The notes: a model not told the origin generated them from the letters alone. 64,000 bases of DNA from Multivorans sp965116445 (GCA_965116445.1 OZ220688.1:3410001-3474000); one strand, 5' to 3'; numbered from the stretch's first letter, positions 34,503-42,675 are shown. Made by a program: numbers and translations.

Positions 34503-35351
34503 CTACGCCGGGTACTCGGCGAAACAGGGGATGCTCTGGTCGAGCTCGCTCCACGGCGCCCTGGAGTCGACGAAGATGTTCACGGCCGGCTTGACGCCCG
34601 GGTCGGCGTCCAGCGAGCCGGCCGGAATCTGCATCCCGCCGGGGTCCCGGAGCCGGGGAACCAGGCTGCCGCAGTGCCTGCAGAAGGCAGTGCCCTTGAT
34701 CTGCGCCTCCGGCATCTTGTAGTCGACGATGGCGTTCTCCCCGCTCAGCCACCGGAAGGCGTCCTCGGCGACGAAGACGAAGGTGCCGTAGGCGGCGCTC
34801 GTCTGACGCCGGCAGCGGGAGCAGTGGCAGTTCACCATCCGCTCCGGCGAGTCGTCATACTCGTAGCGCACCTTGCCGCATAGGCAGCTTCCCGGCGTGG
34901 CGCCCGGTGCTTCGGCTTCTCGAATCGGCCGATCGATGCCGGGCGGCGCGCCCCATCCGGGCGGATACTCCTCGTGCTGGAGCAGCTCGTCGACGATCGT
35001 GTGCCAGGGCGCCTTGGAGCCGGCGAAGATGTGCACCGCCGGCCGGATGCCGGGATCCTCGGCGACGCTGCCCATCGTGACGAGAGCGACCGGCCCGCCT
35101 TCCGGGTTCGCCGGAACGCCGGATCCGCACCGCGGGCAGAAGTGGCGGACGCCATGGGGAGAAGACCGGTAGTGAACGATCTTCTCCTCGCCGCGGGTGA
35201 AGCGAAAGAACTTCGGATCGACCGCGCCGAAGGTGGCGTAGGTCGAACCGTGGAACTTCCTGCACGCGGAGCAGTGGCAGTGGGCGATCTCGATCAGATC
35301 GCCGTCGACCTCGAATTCGATGTCGCCGCAGAGACAGGCACCCGTGAGCAT
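34503..35351 (-). CDS. Double GFA-domain zinc protein
   Basis: The 282-residue protein consists of two GFA (glutathione-dependent formaldehyde-activating enzyme-like) domains in tandem. The first has CLCGDIEFEV, CHCSACRKFHGS and FCPRCGSGVP; the second has CLCGKVRYEY, CHCSRCRRQTSA and FCRHCGSLVP. Each has the full set of zinc-binding cysteines, and the folds end in matching VHIFAGSKAPW and VNIFVDSRAPW segments. Most family members carry one domain, so this looks like an internal duplication and fusion. The biochemical role of such proteins is mostly unproven. The ATG just before MLTGACLCG was chosen; upstream codons look non-coding. Confidence 0.85.
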   Translation of the reverse strand: MLTGACLCGDIEFEVDGDLIEIAHCHCSACRKFHGSTYATFGAVDPKFFRFTRGEEKIVHYRSSPHGVRHFCPRCGSGVPANPEGGPVALVTMGSVAEDPGIRPAVHIFAGSKAPWHTIVDELLQHEEYPPGWGAPPGIDRPIREAEAPGATPGSCLCGKVRYEYDDSPERMVNCHCSRCRRQTSAAYGTFVFVAEDAFRWLSGENAIVDYKMPEAQIKGTAFCRHCGSLVPRLRDPGGMQIPAGSLDADPGVKPAVNIFVDSRAPWSELDQSIPCFAEYPA

Positions 35352-35491
35352 CGCTTCGCGGAGCGTAACCGATCGCTGCTTGTGCGTGAGAGACGGGAAC
35401 GTGCGTGTCTGCCTCGTCGCGAGAGCCGGGATGGGAGCCTGCGAGCGTACCCCGTTCACCAGCTTGGTGACCCGACTCCGCTACCAAGGCA

Positions 35492-35555
35492 GTGGCGCAC
35501 CTTCCCCGGGCAGACACAAGGGCTGCCCGCAAGGGGCATGTGGAAGCTGCGCCAC
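35492..35555. repeat. Two-tier inverted repeat
   Basis: An outer stem pairs GTGGCGCACCTTCC with GGAAGCTGCGCCAC (one mismatch), and an inner stem pairs CGGGCAG with CTGCCCG around a ~9-base loop. It could be a structured RNA, a regulatory hairpin or a small mobile palindrome. Confidence 0.6.
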
Positions 35556-35680
35556 CGCAAACGTACCACGAGGGGGGCTGCGCCCGGGTTCCCCCAAATG
35601 GATGGGCGTGGCTCGGTGCACCCGGTTGGCGGGGCGCCGTCGTGTTTGGCTCGTCTTGCGAGGCCTCTCCCTCCTTGCGG

Positions 35681-35686
35681 TAGGTT
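35681..35686 (+). promoter_or_regulatory. Putative -10 box of a leaderless transcript
   Basis: TAGGTT ends six bases before the ATG at 35693. TTGCGA 19 bases upstream may serve as a weak -35. Confidence 0.4.
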
Positions 35687-35692
35687 TCCGTC

Positions 35693-37282
35693 ATGCGGCG
35701 TGGAGTTGTGGCGGTGGCGTGCCTGTGTGGTGCCTGCCTGCTGCCGCTGCCGCTCGCAGCCGTCGATGACGGCAATGGCGCGCACGTCGTGGTCGCCTTC
35801 GCCGCCGAGCCGACCCAGATCGACCCCACGCGGACCTCGGCCGGCGTCGACCAGTACTTCATGGCGCTGTTCTACGAGCAGTTACTGGCTACGGGCCCGG
35901 ACCTCAAGCAGCGGAACTGGCTGGCCGAGTCGTGGCGGCTGTTCGAGCGCGAGGGGGTGTGGATCATCGGCGTCGAGTTGCGGCGCGGCGTCCGGTTCCA
36001 CAACGGGGAAGAACTGACGGCGCACGACCTCCGGTACAGCTATCTCCGCCAGCGGGATCCGGGCCTGTCGCGGCAGGCGGGCCGGTGGCGGCACGTGGAT
36101 GACGTGCGAGTCCTGGGCGACCATGAGCTGGAGATCGTCTTCAAGGGCCTGCCGGACTCGGCGTTGCTGCCGCTCAACCTCGACATGTGGGCGATCCCGC
36201 GCGGCTACTACGAGGAGGTCGGCAACGACGGAGTGCAGGCGCATCCGATCGGCACCGGGCCGTGGAAGTTCGTGTCGCGCAAGCTGCGTGAAGAGATCGT
36301 CGTCGAGCGGTTCGACGACTACTGGGACCCTGCCGCGTTGCCGGGCATCCGCCGGCTGACGATCAAGATCATCCCCGAGGATACGACCCGGGTCGCGGCC
36401 TTCAAGACGGGGGCGGTCGACTGGATCGACGCGGTGCCGCCGGCCCAGGTCGCGGACTTCGAGCAGATGCCCGGCGTGGAAGTCGCGTCGCTTCCGACCG
36501 CGAACAACCTGTTCCTGGCGCTGAACGCTCTCGACTCGAAGAGCCCGCTGGGCGACGTCCGGGTGCGCCGGGCGGTGGCCCACGCGATCGACTTCGACGC
36601 GATCATCAAGTACATCCTCCACGGGCAGGGCATTCGGACCGCGCAACTGACGCCGGGCGCGCCGGGGCATGACCCCGCGCTTCTGCCCTACGCCTTCGAC
36701 CCGGATCGGTCCCGAGAGCTGCTGCGCCAGGCCGGCTATGGCCGGGGCGTGAACCTGAACTGCTACAACCTGACGACGCCGCGCGAGCCGTACCTCAAGG
36801 AGGTCGGCGAGGCGATGTTCGCGTTTCTTTCGGCGGCCGGCATTCGCTGCCGGATCGTCCAGCTCGAGTACGGCGCCTGGATCAACCTCGGCCGCCGGGA
36901 CGCCCGCCCGGAGATGGACGGCATTGCGAGCTGGATGTGGGGCCACGGCACGTTGGGCGATCCGACGGACGCGTGGTCCGGCCACCTCCACTCGTATGGC
37001 GACGGCTGGGGCTGGTACTCTTACCACGACGATCCCGAGCTGGACGAGATGGTCCAGACCCTGCGCGTGACGGTCGAACCGGAGGCGAAGGAGGGCCTAT
37101 TGCGGGAGATCGCGCGGCTCAAGCACGAACGCGTCGCGGGCGGCATACCGACCTACCGGCCGCTCGTGACCCTGGCCTGGCGCGACACGCTGCGGTTCGC
37201 GCCCTGGCCGCAAGCGAATTGGCGCATGATGCGGGATATCGGGCTGGCGGAGTCCGCCGCCGCGGAGCCGCCGGGCCGTTGA
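35693..37282 (+). CDS. ABC-importer periplasmic substrate-binding protein, peptide/nickel family
   Basis: The 529-residue protein has a signal peptide (VVAVACLCGACLLPLPLAAV) and the family 5 solute-binding fold: EPTQIDPTRTSAGVDQYFMA, ELRRGVRFHNGEELTAHDLR, HPIGTGPWKF, FDDYWDPAALPGIRRLTIKI and VRRAVAHAIDFDAII. It captures an oligopeptide, sugar oligomer or similar ligand in the periplasm and delivers it to the two permeases that follow (13-bp gap, then an 8-bp overlap). The ligand cannot be told. The signal peptide contains Cys, and AC or GAC could be lipobox-like. Confidence 0.88.
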   Translation: MRRGVVAVACLCGACLLPLPLAAVDDGNGAHVVVAFAAEPTQIDPTRTSAGVDQYFMALFYEQLLATGPDLKQRNWLAESWRLFEREGVWIIGVELRRGVRFHNGEELTAHDLRYSYLRQRDPGLSRQAGRWRHVDDVRVLGDHELEIVFKGLPDSALLPLNLDMWAIPRGYYEEVGNDGVQAHPIGTGPWKFVSRKLREEIVVERFDDYWDPAALPGIRRLTIKIIPEDTTRVAAFKTGAVDWIDAVPPAQVADFEQMPGVEVASLPTANNLFLALNALDSKSPLGDVRVRRAVAHAIDFDAIIKYILHGQGIRTAQLTPGAPGHDPALLPYAFDPDRSRELLRQAGYGRGVNLNCYNLTTPREPYLKEVGEAMFAFLSAAGIRCRIVQLEYGAWINLGRRDARPEMDGIASWMWGHGTLGDPTDAWSGHLHSYGDGWGWYSYHDDPELDEMVQTLRVTVEPEAKEGLLREIARLKHERVAGGIPTYRPLVTLAWRDTLRFAPWPQANWRMMRDIGLAESAAAEPPGR

Positions 37283-37295
37283 CGACGACGGAGCG

Positions 37296-38213
37296 ATGCG
37301 CGCCTACCTGATCCGCCGTCTCTGGCAGGGCGGCGTGGCGGTGCTCGGCGCCCTGCTGATCGTCTTCGTGGCGCAGCGGCTGGCCGGCGATCCGGTCGCT
37401 CTCCTGCTGCCGATGGACGCGACCGCGGAGGACTTCGCGGCGATGCGGGCGTCGCTGGGCCTGGACCGGCCGCTGCCGGTCCAGTTCGTCGTCTTCCTGC
37501 GCGACGCGTTCACCGGCGACTTCGGCGACTCGTACCAGTGGCAGGCGCCGGCGATGCCGCTGCTCCTCGAACGGTTGCCGGCGACCCTCGAACTGGCCTT
37601 CGCGGGGCTCGTGTTCGCCTTGCTCCTGGCAGTCCCCCTGGGTGTCCTGTCGGCCGTGTACCGCGGCCGCTGGGTGGATCGGCTGGCGAAGGTGCTGGCG
37701 CTCCTCGGCCAGGCGATGCCCGGTTTCTGGGTCGGCCTGCTGCTCATCCTCTATCTCGCGGTCAGGCTCCAGTGGTTTCCCGCGTTCGGCCGCGGCGGGC
37801 CGCTTCACCTCGTTCTGCCGGCGGTCGCCCTCGGTTGGTACCCGGTCGCCGCGATGACCCGCACGTTGCGCTCGTCGATGCTCGACATCCTGGATAGCGA
37901 CTACATCCGCACGGGACGGGTGATGGGCCTGCCGGAGCGCACCGTGATCTGGCGGTACGCGCTGCGCAACGCCGCCGTACCCCTGGCGACGATGATCGGC
38001 GTCTACTTCGCGAACATGCTCGGCGGCGCCTTCGTGATCGAGGTCGTGTTCGCCTGGCCCGGCGTGGGCCGCACGGTCGTGGACGCCGTCTTCGCCCGCG
38101 ACTTCCCGGTGGTGCAGGCCGGGGTCGTGTTGTCGGCGGTCATCTTCGTCGTCGTGAACCTTCTGGTTGACCTGAGCTACGGATTGATCGATCCGAGGAT
38201 CCGGCATGGCTGA
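37296..38213 (+). CDS. ABC-importer permease, DppB type
   Basis: The 305-residue protein has about six membrane helices and the DppB pattern: MRAYLIRRLWQGGVAVLGAL at the start, FAAMRASLGLDRPLPVQF after the first helix, and the EAA loop ILDSDYIRTGRVMGLPERTV before the last helices. It ends RTVVDAVFARDFPVVQAGVV and LLVDLSYGLIDPRIRHG. It forms half of the membrane channel together with the next gene. Confidence 0.9.
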   Translation: MRAYLIRRLWQGGVAVLGALLIVFVAQRLAGDPVALLLPMDATAEDFAAMRASLGLDRPLPVQFVVFLRDAFTGDFGDSYQWQAPAMPLLLERLPATLELAFAGLVFALLLAVPLGVLSAVYRGRWVDRLAKVLALLGQAMPGFWVGLLLILYLAVRLQWFPAFGRGGPLHLVLPAVALGWYPVAAMTRTLRSSMLDILDSDYIRTGRVMGLPERTVIWRYALRNAAVPLATMIGVYFANMLGGAFVIEVVFAWPGVGRTVVDAVFARDFPVVQAGVVLSAVIFVVVNLLVDLSYGLIDPRIRHG

Positions 38214-39147
38214 GCGGCCCTCGGCGAAACGCGGCGGGTCACCTTCCAGTCACGAGCGGCGGATGACATCCGACCGCCCGAAGACGGGCGTTCGGACTGT
38301 GACGCTGGTGGCGCGAGGACGCGCCACCAGGGTTCCCGTCGTCTCGTGCGCGGTGCTCGGCCTCGTCGTGTTGTGCGCCGTCGCGGGACCGTGGCTGGCG
38401 CCCCACGAGGCCTCCGAGATCGCGCTCGCCGAGTCGATGACGCCGCCGTTCTGGCGGTCCGGCGGCAGCCTCACCTATCCGCTGGGAACCGACATGCTGG
38501 GTCGGGACATCCTGAGCCGGATCATCGCCGGCGCCCGCGTGTCGGTCACCGTGGCGGCGTACGCGATCGCGCTCTCCGGCGGCCTCGGAGCGGCGCTGGG
38601 CATCTCCGCCGGCTACTTCGGTGGCGTCGCCGACGCGCTGATCTCGCGGTTGATCGACATCCAGATGTCCATTCCGGCGATTCCTCTTGCGATGCTGTTC
38701 GCCGCCGTGCTGCCGCCGGGCGAGGGGATGGTGATCACGATCATCGTCCTGACCTACTGGACCTGGTACGCGCGGATCGTGCGCGGCGAGGTGCTCAGCC
38801 TGCGCGAACGGGACTTCATCACCGTGGCCAGGGTCGCGGGAGTCTCGAGTCCCATGATCCTCATCCGGCACCTGACCCCGAACGTCCTGAACACCCTCCT
38901 GGTGCTGGCCACGCTGCAGTTCGGGAGCGTGATCGTGTTCGAGGCGGGGTTGAGCTTCCTTGGGCTCGGCATCCAGCCGCCGCAGGTGTCCTGGGGCGGC
39001 ATGCTGGCCGACGGCCGCAACTTCATCGAGGTCGCCTGGTGGTTGATCACGATGCCGGGTCTCGCGATCATGGCGTCCTGTCTGGCGTCGAACCTGCTGG
39101 GTGATTGGTTGCGCGACACGTTCGACCCGAAACGGCGGATCACGTAG
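38206..39147 (+). CDS. ABC-importer permease, DppC type, with a REP-derived N-tail
   Basis: The 313-residue protein has the DppC pattern: TYPLGTDMLGRDILSRIIAG, the EAA loop REVLSLRERDFITVARVAG-like segment (seen as GEVLSLRERDFITVARVAG), and FEAGLSFLGLGIQPPQVSWG. The first ~45 residues before the first helix (VVSCAVLGLVVLCAVAGPWL) are basic and unlike the family because a family B palindromic element is read in frame there. The gene overlaps the DppB-type gene by eight bases. No ATP-binding subunit follows; the next gene is RsgA. Confidence 0.88.
   Translation: MAERPSAKRGGSPSSHERRMTSDRPKTGVRTVTLVARGRATRVPVVSCAVLGLVVLCAVAGPWLAPHEASEIALAESMTPPFWRSGGSLTYPLGTDMLGRDILSRIIAGARVSVTVAAYAIALSGGLGAALGISAGYFGGVADALISRLIDIQMSIPAIPLAMLFAAVLPPGEGMVITIIVLTYWTWYARIVRGEVLSLRERDFITVARVAGVSSPMILIRHLTPNVLNTLLVLATLQFGSVIVFEAGLSFLGLGIQPPQVSWGGMLADGRNFIEVAWWLITMPGLAIMASCLASNLLGDWLRDTFDPKRRIT
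38262..38341. repeat. REP-like element B (diverged) inside the DppC-type N-tail
   Basis: It contains GCCCGAAGACGGGC and TGGCGCGAGGACGCGCCA hairpins and TTCGGACTGTGACGC, matching the layout of the copies at 24424 and 60957. It encodes MTSDRPKTGVRTVTLVARGR here. Confidence 0.65.
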
Positions 39148-40271
39148 TGGCGTTTCCTGGTGAACGGGCGGCCGATCGTGAAGCTGGAACCGCGCTCAAG
39201 CCGTGGGGCTGGGGACCCGACTTCGCCGCGTCCCGCGACCGGTTTCTCGAGTCGGCGGCCGCGCCCGAGCGTCTGTTCGCTGCACGGGTCGTGTCCATAT
39301 CGCGGGGTGTGTTCCACGTTGCCGGCGCGACGGGCGAGGCCGGTGCACGCCTCCTGAGACGAGTTCGCCGCGAGCCCGCGGGCGCGCCGGCGGTTGGCGA
39401 CTGGGTGCTGGTCGAGGAAACGTCCGCGGCGGGGGGCGACCCGAGGATCGTCCACGTCCTGGATCGTCGCAGTCGCCTGTCGCGCAAGGCCGCCGGCGCG
39501 CGGACCGAGGAGCAGGTCGTCGCCGCGAACGTCGACACCGTGTTTCTGGTCATGGGGATGGATGGCGACTTCAACGTCCGGCGCCTGGAGCGCTTTATCG
39601 CGATGGTCAGGGAGAGCGGCGCCGAGCCCGTCGCCGTGCTGACGAAGAAGGACCTCTGCGAGGATCAGGTCGTGCTCTGCGGCGAGGCGCGCGACGCGGC
39701 CTCCGGGACCGCGGTCGTGGCGGTCAACGCGCCGGCGGGGGAGAACCTGGCGCCGCTTCTCGTCTACCTGCAGCCGGGCTGCACGGTCGCCATGGTGGGC
39801 TCCTCGGGCGCCGGCAAGTCGACCCTGTTGAACGCTCTCTGCGGCGAGGACGTGATGCGTACCGCAACGGTTCGTGAAGGCGACGATCGGGGCAGGCACA
39901 CGACGACCCACCGGCGCCTCGTCCAACTGCCGGGCGGCGGCCTCTTGATCGACAACCCGGGCATCCGGGAGCTCCAACTCTGGGCTGAGGACGAGAGCAG
40001 CCTGGAGGAGACCTTCGACGACATCGAGGATCTCGCGCGCGGATGCCGCTTCCGCGACTGCGGCCACGGCCGGGAGCCCGGCTGCGCGGTTCAGGCGGCG
40101 GTCCGGAACGGCTCGCTGGGGCCGGCTCGGCTGCGGAACTACAACGAGCTCCGGGAAGAACAGCGCCGCCTGGACATGCGACGCGACGAAGCGTCCCGCC
40201 GTGCCGGGGAACGCAAGCTGGGCGCCTTCTACAAGTCGGTCCAGCGGGCGAAGAAGAACCGCCGCCGCTGA
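39147..40271 (+). CDS. rsgA: Ribosome small-subunit GTPase RsgA
   Basis: The 374-residue protein has the circularly permuted GTPase motifs of RsgA: an OB-type domain (RVVSISRGVFHV, VGDWVLVEE), G4 LTKKDLCED, G1 VGSSGAGKSTLLNALCG, G2/G3 RGRHTTTHRRLVQLP and LIDNPGIREL, and the zinc motif CRFRDCGHGREPGCAV. It helps late maturation of the 30S subunit. The GTG start shares one base with the DppC-type stop codon, and no strong ribosome binding site is seen; the in-frame sequence further upstream belongs to the permease. Its position at the end of an importer operon looks accidental. Confidence 0.92.
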   Translation: MAFPGERAADREAGTALKPWGWGPDFAASRDRFLESAAAPERLFAARVVSISRGVFHVAGATGEAGARLLRRVRREPAGAPAVGDWVLVEETSAAGGDPRIVHVLDRRSRLSRKAAGARTEEQVVAANVDTVFLVMGMDGDFNVRRLERFIAMVRESGAEPVAVLTKKDLCEDQVVLCGEARDAASGTAVVAVNAPAGENLAPLLVYLQPGCTVAMVGSSGAGKSTLLNALCGEDVMRTATVREGDDRGRHTTTHRRLVQLPGGGLLIDNPGIRELQLWAEDESSLEETFDDIEDLARGCRFRDCGHGREPGCAVQAAVRNGSLGPARLRNYNELREEQRRLDMRRDEASRRAGERKLGAFYKSVQRAKKNRRR

Positions 40272-40398
40272 GACCGGTGCGCCGGCGCTCCCGCCGACAT
40301 GGGGCGCGGCCCGGTTCCCACACTGGGTGCGCCGGCGTCCCCGTCGGCTCTCCGGCACTGGGTACGCCGACGTCCCCGTCGGCATCTGGAGAGAACGT
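40272..40398. repeat. Cluster of REP-like elements A
   Basis: Three or four family A units follow one another (GCGCCGGCGCTCCCGCC, GCGCCGGCGTCCCCGTCGG, GCCGACGTCCCCGTCGGC). The last two and their spacer are repeated exactly at 41073-41130. Confidence 0.8.
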
Positions 40399-40444
40399 GC
40401 AGCGGCCGGCGTCGCCCCGATGGATGCTCCGTCTGCCCGCTCCG

Positions 40445-40450
40445 TATACT
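40445..40450 (+). promoter_or_regulatory. Putative -10 box, Uma2 gene 1
   Basis: TATACT ends seven bases before the ATG at 40458. The same box with the same spacing precedes the two other tandem copies, and no Shine-Dalgarno sequence is present. Confidence 0.5.
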
Positions 40451-40457
40451 CCCTTGC

Positions 40458-41063
40458 ATGTCCGTGACGCTGTTCGATCAGCCACCGCCGACGGTTCCAA
40501 GCGAGCCGGGCCCCTATCGTCGGGCGGACTACGCCGCACTCCCCGACGACCCCCGCTGCGAGCTGATCCATGGCAGGTTCTACGTGAGTCCGAGTCCGAG
40601 TCCGAGTCCGGTCCACCAGTTCGTGGTCGCCCACCTGTGCCGCCTGCTCTACGATCTGGCGGAAGCGACGGGCGGGCTCGCGTTGCCCGCACCGTCCGAC
40701 GTTCATCTCGCGGACCACACCGTGGCCCAGCCGGACGTCCTCTACATCTCCCCCGAACGGCGGCAGATCGTCCAGGCCTGGATCGAAGGCGCGCCGGACC
40801 TGGTCGTCGAGGTGCTGTCGCCGAGCACGGCGCGCACGGACCGTCTGCTGAAGCTCCACCGCTACGCCGAGGCGGGTGTCTTGGAGTACTGGCTGGTCGA
40901 CCCCGCCGCGCGAACGACCTCGTTCCTGGTGAACGAGGGCGGTCGCTTCGTTCCCGGAGCGCCAGATGGCGGGACCTGGCGGTCTCCGGTCGTGGCAGGC
41001 GTCGAACTCGACATCGACGCCCTCTGGGCTGCCGTGGACCGGGCGTTCGATCCGGCTGGCTGA
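40458..41063 (+). CDS. Uma2-family nuclease-like protein, tandem copy 1
   Basis: The 201-residue protein has the Uma2 signature: RADYAALPDDPRCELIHGRF, HTVAQPDVLYIS, GAPDLVVEVLSPSTARTDRL (active-site strand with D and E) and YAEAGVLEYWLVDP. Only this copy has an extra S-P-S-P repeat (SPSPSPSPVHQF). It is nearly identical to its neighbours at both ends, while residues ~55-85 differ strongly between the three copies. The middle part (HLCRLLYDLAEATGGLALPA) may decide specificity. The function of Uma2 proteins is not established. Confidence 0.85.
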   Translation: MSVTLFDQPPPTVPSEPGPYRRADYAALPDDPRCELIHGRFYVSPSPSPSPVHQFVVAHLCRLLYDLAEATGGLALPAPSDVHLADHTVAQPDVLYISPERRQIVQAWIEGAPDLVVEVLSPSTARTDRLLKLHRYAEAGVLEYWLVDPAARTTSFLVNEGGRFVPGAPDGGTWRSPVVAGVELDIDALWAAVDRAFDPAG

Positions 41064-41072
41064 CCCTGGAGT

Positions 41073-41130
41073 CCCCGTCGGCTCTCCGGCACTGGGTACG
41101 CCGACGTCCCCGTCGGCATCTGGAGAGAAC
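41073..41130. repeat. REP-like elements A upstream of Uma2 copy 2
   Basis: This is an exact repeat of ~58 bp at 40337-40394, placed 736 bp further on, and marks the left border of the duplicated unit. Confidence 0.8.
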
Positions 41131-41178
41131 GTGCAGCGGCCGGCGTCGCCCCGATGGATGCTCCGCCGGCCCGCTCCG

Positions 41179-41184
41179 TATACT
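41179..41184 (+). promoter_or_regulatory. Putative -10 box, Uma2 gene 2
   Basis: TATACT seven bases before the ATG at 41192, inside a block shared with the other two copies. Confidence 0.5.
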
Positions 41185-41191
41185 TCCTTGC

Positions 41192-41791
41192 ATGTCCGTG
41201 ACGCTGTTCGATCAGCCGCCGCCGACGGTTCCAAGCGAGCCGGGCCCCTATCGTCGGGCGGACTACGCCGCACTTCCCGACGACCCCCGCTGCGAACTGA
41301 TCCATGGCAGGTTCTACGTGAGTCCGAGTCCGCGCCGAATCCACCAGTTTCTGGTCACGCAATTCTGGCAGTGCCTGCATACCGTAGCCGTCGAACGAGG
41401 CGGCCAAGCCTTGGTCGCCCCGATGGACGTTCACCTCGCGGACCACACGGTGGCGCAGCCTGACGTCCTCTACGTCTCGCCGGCTCGCCGCGGGATTCTC
41501 CAGGAATGGATCGAAGGCGCGCCGGACCTGGTCGTCGAGGTGCTGTCGCCGAGCATGGCGCGGATGGACCGTCTGCTGAAGCTCCACCGCTACGCCGAGG
41601 CGGGTGTCCTGGAGTACTGGCTGGTCGACCCCTCCGCGCGAACGATCTCGTTCCTGGTGAACGAGGGCGGTCGCTTCGTTCCCGGAGCGCCAGATGGTGG
41701 AACCTGGCGGTCTCCGGTCGTGGCAGGCGTCGAACTCGACATCGAGGCCCTCTGGGCCGCCGTGGACCGGGCGTTCGATCCGGCTGGCTAG
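41192..41791 (+). CDS. Uma2-family nuclease-like protein, tandem copy 2
   Basis: The 199-residue protein is the same as copy 1 over the first ~48 residues and most of the second half (GAPDLVVEVLSPSMARMDRL, YAEAGVLEYWLVDPSARTIS). It differs in the central segment RIHQFLVTQFWQCLHTVAVE. All Uma2 core residues are kept, so it should fold like copy 1. It has its own copy of the upstream promoter block. Confidence 0.85.
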   Translation: MSVTLFDQPPPTVPSEPGPYRRADYAALPDDPRCELIHGRFYVSPSPRRIHQFLVTQFWQCLHTVAVERGGQALVAPMDVHLADHTVAQPDVLYVSPARRGILQEWIEGAPDLVVEVLSPSMARMDRLLKLHRYAEAGVLEYWLVDPSARTISFLVNEGGRFVPGAPDGGTWRSPVVAGVELDIEALWAAVDRAFDPAG

Positions 41792-41944
41792 ACCGAAGAG
41801 CAACGATGTTGGACGTGATGCATGGCCGCTCGAATGCAGTGGGACTTTCACCACGGGCTGCTAGACCTGGAGTCCCCGTCGGCTTCTGGAGAGAACGTGC
41901 AGCGGCCGGCGTCGCCCCGATGGATGCTCCGCCGGCCCGCTCCG

Positions 41945-41950
41945 TATACT
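41945..41950 (+). promoter_or_regulatory. Putative -10 box, Uma2 gene 3
   Basis: TATACT seven bases before the ATG at 41958, inside the third copy of the ~70-bp upstream block. Confidence 0.5.
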
Positions 41951-41957
41951 CCCTTGC

Positions 41958-42557
41958 ATGTCCGTGACGCTGTTCGATCAGCCACCGCCGACGGTTCCAA
42001 GCGAGCCGGGCCCCTATCGTCGGGCGGACTACGCCGCACTTCCCGACGACCCCCGCTGCGAGCTGATCCATGGCCGGTTCTACGTGAGCCCGAGTCCGAT
42101 TCGAATTCACCAGTTTATGGTTGGTCAGATCGGCCGGGTCCTGTACGACATAGCCGATGCAACCGGGGGAGAGGCCATCGTCGCGCCGATGGATGTCCAC
42201 CTCGCCGACCACACGGTCGCACAGCCCGACGTCCTGTACGTCTCTCTGGAGCGGCACGAGATCCTGCAGACCTGGATCGAAGGCGCTCCGGACCTCGTGG
42301 TCGAAGTGCTCTCGCCCAGTACCGCTCGGATGGACCGGCTGCTCAAGCTGAACCGCTATGCCGAGGCCGGCGTCGCGGAGTACTGGCTCGTCGATCCCGC
42401 GGCGCGAACCATCGAGTTCTTCGTGAACGATGGCGAGCACTTCGTCGTCCACACTCAGGAGGGTGGGTCCTGGACGTCCCCCGCCGTGGCTGGCGTCGAA
42501 CTCGACGTCGACGCCCTCTGGGCCGCGGTGGAGCGGACGTTCGGTCCGGCTGGCTGA
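41958..42557 (+). CDS. Uma2-family nuclease-like protein, tandem copy 3
   Basis: The 199-residue protein shares the first ~45 residues with copies 1 and 2 but is more diverged after that: IRIHQFMVGQIGRVLYDIAD, then DVHLADHTVAQPDVLYVSLE, GAPDLVVEVLSPSTARMDRL and EYWLVDPAARTIEFFVNDGE. The conserved 5' part together with a diverged 3' part suggests gene conversion of the start region or selection on the rest. The ~70-bp promoter block is kept, but the REP array in front has lost about 40 bp compared with copy 2. Confidence 0.85.
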   Translation: MSVTLFDQPPPTVPSEPGPYRRADYAALPDDPRCELIHGRFYVSPSPIRIHQFMVGQIGRVLYDIADATGGEAIVAPMDVHLADHTVAQPDVLYVSLERHEILQTWIEGAPDLVVEVLSPSTARMDRLLKLNRYAEAGVAEYWLVDPAARTIEFFVNDGEHFVVHTQEGGSWTSPAVAGVELDVDALWAAVERTFGPAG

Positions 42558-42675
42558 TCCAGAGGCGTTCAGTGGCTTGGCCACTGCGCCGCCTGGTACA
42601 TGGCTTTGTCGACTGGCTGCCGTCAAGGCGGCCAAGAGTCGCGCCAGCCGACAGGTCGACGGCGAGGCCGTGGAT

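Larger units (their letters stand above)
35352..35692. other. Intergenic region between divergent genes
   Basis: No gene is supported in these 341 bases. The region holds a long inverted repeat (35492-35555) and the probable -10 box of the following gene. Confidence 0.6.

Noticed and set aside
34503..35351. Calling the GFA-domain protein a formaldehyde-detoxifying enzyme
   Set aside because: The family name rests on disputed early work and nothing in the neighbourhood concerns formaldehyde.
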